Below are positions 6,518 to 8,455 of a stretch of DNA of 8,455 nt, one piece after another. The stretch spans positions 8,693 through 17,147 of the forward strand of contig PAHL01000004.1 of NCBI GenBank assembly GCA_002711185.1, read 5' to 3'. The position numbers and the translations under genes are program-made. The first letter of the stretch is position 1. Every line of letters starts with the position of its first letter. The notes beneath the pieces are model-generated. The model was given only the letters and a program-made list of their open reading frames with translations. It was not told the DNA's origin and did no database searches. The stretch comes from Flavobacteriaceae bacterium. GTDB lineage: Bacteria; Bacteroidota; Bacteroidia; Flavobacteriales; Flavobacteriaceae.

Positions 6518-8128
6518 TTAAGAATTCATATAAATATTAATTAAATTTTTTGTAGATGAATTGTCTTTGATAATTTTTTTAGAATTAATAGTCTCAAAGA
6601 CATTATTGGCTAATTTCTTTCCAAGCTCAACTCCCCATTGGTCAAAACTAAAAATATTCCAAAGAATACCTTGTGAAAATATTTTATGCTCGTATGCTGC
6701 TATTAAAGCCCCAAGATTATATGGAGTCAACTTTTCAATGAAAATTGAAGTTGTTGGCTTGTTACCATCAAAAATTTTATATGGAATCAGATCGCTTGGT
6801 ACTTTTTCACTTGCTAATTCTTTTTGATTTTTCCCTATCATTAAAGCTTCAGTTTGGGCAATAAAATTTGCGATTAATTTATCGTGATGAACATTTTTTT
6901 TATGAAGAGATTTTTTAAAACCAATAAAATCTGCAGGAATAAGTTTAGTCCCTTGGTGAATTAATTGAAAGAATGCATGTTGAGCATTAGTTCCTGTCGA
7001 ACCCCAAATTATAGTTCCAGTTTGATAATTTACGGGATCTCCATTCCTATCTACGGATTTTCCATTACTTTCCATTGAAGCTTGTTGAAGATATTGAGGG
7101 AAGGATTTTAGGTATTCAGTATAGGGAATTATTGCCTCAGTTTCAGATCCATAAAAATTATTGTACCAAATACTAATAAAGCTCATTATAACTGGTATAT
7201 TTTCATCGAATGGAGCTTCTTTGAAATGCTTGTCCATTGAATTTGCACCTTTTAATAATTTTTCAAAATTTTCATAACCCAAGGAAATACTTATAATAAG
7301 TCCAACTGCACTCCATAAAGAGAACCTTCCACCTACCCAATTTTTCATTGGAAATATATTTTCTTTATCGATTCCAAACTCCTCAATTTTTTTAAGGTTT
7401 GATGAAACTGCTATGAAATGTTTTGAAATATCATTTTTATTAGCCTCCTTTAGAAACCAAGATCTAATTGTTTCTGCATTAGTTAGTGTTTCTTGAGTTG
7501 TAAATGTTTTCGAAACAATTATAAATAAGGTTGTCTCAGGAGGACAATCTTTTAATATTTCCATAACATGATCTCCATCAATATTTGAAACAAAAAGTGT
7601 TTTAAAATGATTCTTATAAAAACTTAGAGCTTCACAAACCATTTTGGGTCCTAAATCAGAACCTCCAATCCCAACATTTACAACATGTGTGATTCTTTTT
7701 CCAGTATATCCTTTCCAATTCCCATTAATCAATTTGTCAGATACTTCTTTGATTTTTTTTCTTATACGTCTAATTTCAGGAATTACGTCTAATCCATTAT
7801 GATTTAATTTTTCATTTGAAAAATCTCTTACGGCAGTATGTAAAACAGACCTATCTTCGGTCACATTAATTTTTTTACCACTGAAACAGTCTTTTATGGC
7901 ATCAGATAGGCCAGCCTCAACCGCCATACCACTCATAATTTTTAAAACTTTTTCATCAATTCTGTTCTTTGAAAAATCGAAATAGAAGTCCTCCCATTCA
8001 TAAGACATTTCTTTCATACGACTTTTGTTTTCTTTGAAGAAATCGATAATGTTTTTATGTTTAATTATATCAAAATGGGCAGAAATTTTTTCCCAAGACT
8101 TTAAAGTTGTTGGATTTATATTTTTCAT
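6518..8128 (-). CDS. pgi: Glucose-6-phosphate isomerase, long bacterial/eukaryotic form
   Basis: This enzyme interconverts glucose-6-phosphate and fructose-6-phosphate in glycolysis and gluconeogenesis, and also feeds fructose-6-phosphate to amino-sugar synthesis for the cell wall. It has 536 residues (E. coli 549). The first SIS domain has NVGIGGSDLGPK (151-162) and SKTFTTQET (206-214), which hold the sugar phosphate. The family signature WVGGRFSLWSAVG (264-276) contains Arg268. The catalytic Glu353 lies in SMESNGKS, His384 in GTNAQHAFFQLIHQGT and Lys504 in the second signature FDQWGVELGKK (495-505). All catalytic residues are intact. The ATG at 8128 gives an N-terminus beginning NPTTLKSWEKI, as in homologues. 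The start overlaps the upstream M23 gene's stop as ATGA, so the two are probably co-transcribed and coupled. The gene converges on recJ with a 30-base gap. Confidence 0.97.
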   Translation of the reverse strand: MKNINPTTLKSWEKISAHFDIIKHKNIIDFFKENKSRMKEMSYEWEDFYFDFSKNRIDEKVLKIMSGMAVEAGLSDAIKDCFSGKKINVTEDRSVLHTAVRDFSNEKLNHNGLDVIPEIRRIRKKIKEVSDKLINGNWKGYTGKRITHVVNVGIGGSDLGPKMVCEALSFYKNHFKTLFVSNIDGDHVMEILKDCPPETTLFIIVSKTFTTQETLTNAETIRSWFLKEANKNDISKHFIAVSSNLKKIEEFGIDKENIFPMKNWVGGRFSLWSAVGLIISISLGYENFEKLLKGANSMDKHFKEAPFDENIPVIMSFISIWYNNFYGSETEAIIPYTEYLKSFPQYLQQASMESNGKSVDRNGDPVNYQTGTIIWGSTGTNAQHAFFQLIHQGTKLIPADFIGFKKSLHKKNVHHDKLIANFIAQTEALMIGKNQKELASEKVPSDLIPYKIFDGNKPTTSIFIEKLTPYNLGALIAAYEHKIFSQGILWNIFSFDQWGVELGKKLANNVFETINSKKIIKDNSSTKNLINIYMNS

Positions 8129-8455
8129 TTTTTGGTTATTTCTATATTTTGAGCTAGTTTATTTTTTAAAAATTCTGGTTCAAATGGGACACAATCCAAT
8201 TCTTCTTTTATTGGTGACATTAAAGATATATATTCCTTTTTTAGGATTTTGGATATTGGTTTAGCCTGTGGTAATTTTTGTCTAAATGGATCAACTTGTT
8301 TACCATATTTCCAAAATCGATAGCAAACATGTGGTCCGGAGGTATAACCTGTCATCCCCACCCAACCAATAATATCTCCTTGTTTTACACCTTGACCTCT
8401 TTTAACTTTTCTTTTTTTCATATGAAGATATTGCGTCTTGTAAATATTATTGTGT
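8125..8455 (-). CDS. M23-family (LytM/MepM-like) peptidase, 5' end cut by window edge
   Basis: This is probably a zinc-dependent murein endopeptidase or a LytM-domain activator acting in the envelope. The frame is open to the right edge; 109 C-terminal residues are visible. The Met at 8421 is the M of YLHM and not the start. Visible: TQYLHM, whose His matches the conserved catalytic-region His of LytM domains (YAHLS); VKRGQGVKQGDIIGWVGMTG, the turn and strands of the core; and SGPHVCYRFWKYGKQVDP, the equivalent of GPHLHFE. The second His of HxH, normally a zinc ligand, is Cys here. I recall Cys at this place in other Bacteroidota M23 proteins, and Cys can bind zinc, so activity is not excluded. 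After the domain comes a roughly 50-residue polar tail containing KLPQAKPI and DCVPFEPEF. Signal peptide, coiled coils and the first zinc motif (HxxxD) would lie outside the window. The gene overlaps the pgi start by four bases. Confidence 0.88.
   Translation of the reverse strand, partial: HNNIYKTQYLHMKKRKVKRGQGVKQGDIIGWVGMTGYTSGPHVCYRFWKYGKQVDPFRQKLPQAKPISKILKKEYISLMSPIKEELDCVPFEPEFLKNKLAQNIEITKK

Noticed and set aside
6561..6827. Plus-strand open frame inside pgi, and others such as 8025-8264, 274-528 and 32-334
   Set aside because: They are antisense or out-of-frame to genes with intact catalytic motifs, have low-complexity hydrophobic translations and match no family I recognise.
8421..8421. 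ATG at 8421 (minus strand) as the start of a small separate gene
   Set aside because: The frame continues to the window edge with HNNIYKTQYLH, conserved M23 sequence. The Met is internal.

Overview
The window is a gene-dense, AT-rich piece of chromosome that reads like an uncultured, probably marine member of the Bacteroidota close to the Flavobacteriia. This placement rests on recalled family features, not on a search. The features are: an alanine racemase with the flavobacterium-like NTGLNRLGF, VGYN and GHADGIG motifs; the long form of glucose-6-phosphate isomerase; a short RsmI; an M23 peptidase with GPHVCYRFW in place of GPHLHFE; AUG starts without Shine-Dalgarno sequences; and a hypothetical protein whose C-terminal block looks familiar from Bacteroidota genomes.

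Layout. Positions 1-1127 (+) hold the C-terminal five sixths of biotin carboxylase (accC), cut by the left window edge. It converges on, and overlaps by four bases, asd (1124-2113, -). That gene lies downstream of alr (2197-3279, -), and the two form a likely alr-asd transcription unit. A 175-base divergent intergenic region (3280-3454) separates alr from a rightward unit of three tightly packed genes: a hypothetical protein (3455-4099), rsmI (4116-4790) and recJ (4790-6487). recJ converges on pgi (6518-8128, -) across 30 bases. pgi overlaps by four bases the end of an M23-family peptidase gene (8125-8455, -) that runs out of the right edge.

Function. Most genes are housekeeping. asd commits aspartate semialdehyde to diaminopimelate, lysine, threonine and methionine. 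alr supplies D-alanine. The M23 protein probably cuts or remodels the peptidoglycan built from these precursors. accC serves biotin-dependent acyl-CoA carboxylation, rsmI modifies 16S rRNA, recJ acts in DNA repair, and pgi in central carbon metabolism.

There is no mobile element, CRISPR array, RNA gene or obvious defence or biosynthetic island, and no clear new system. The items most worth a second look are the conserved hypothetical protein in front of rsmI-recJ, the inverted repeat between the divergent units, the His-to-Cys change in the M23 motif, and the direct alr-asd adjacency. The only non-coding stretches are 2114-2196, 3280-3454 and 6488-6517, plus 15 or so bases between the hypothetical gene and rsmI.
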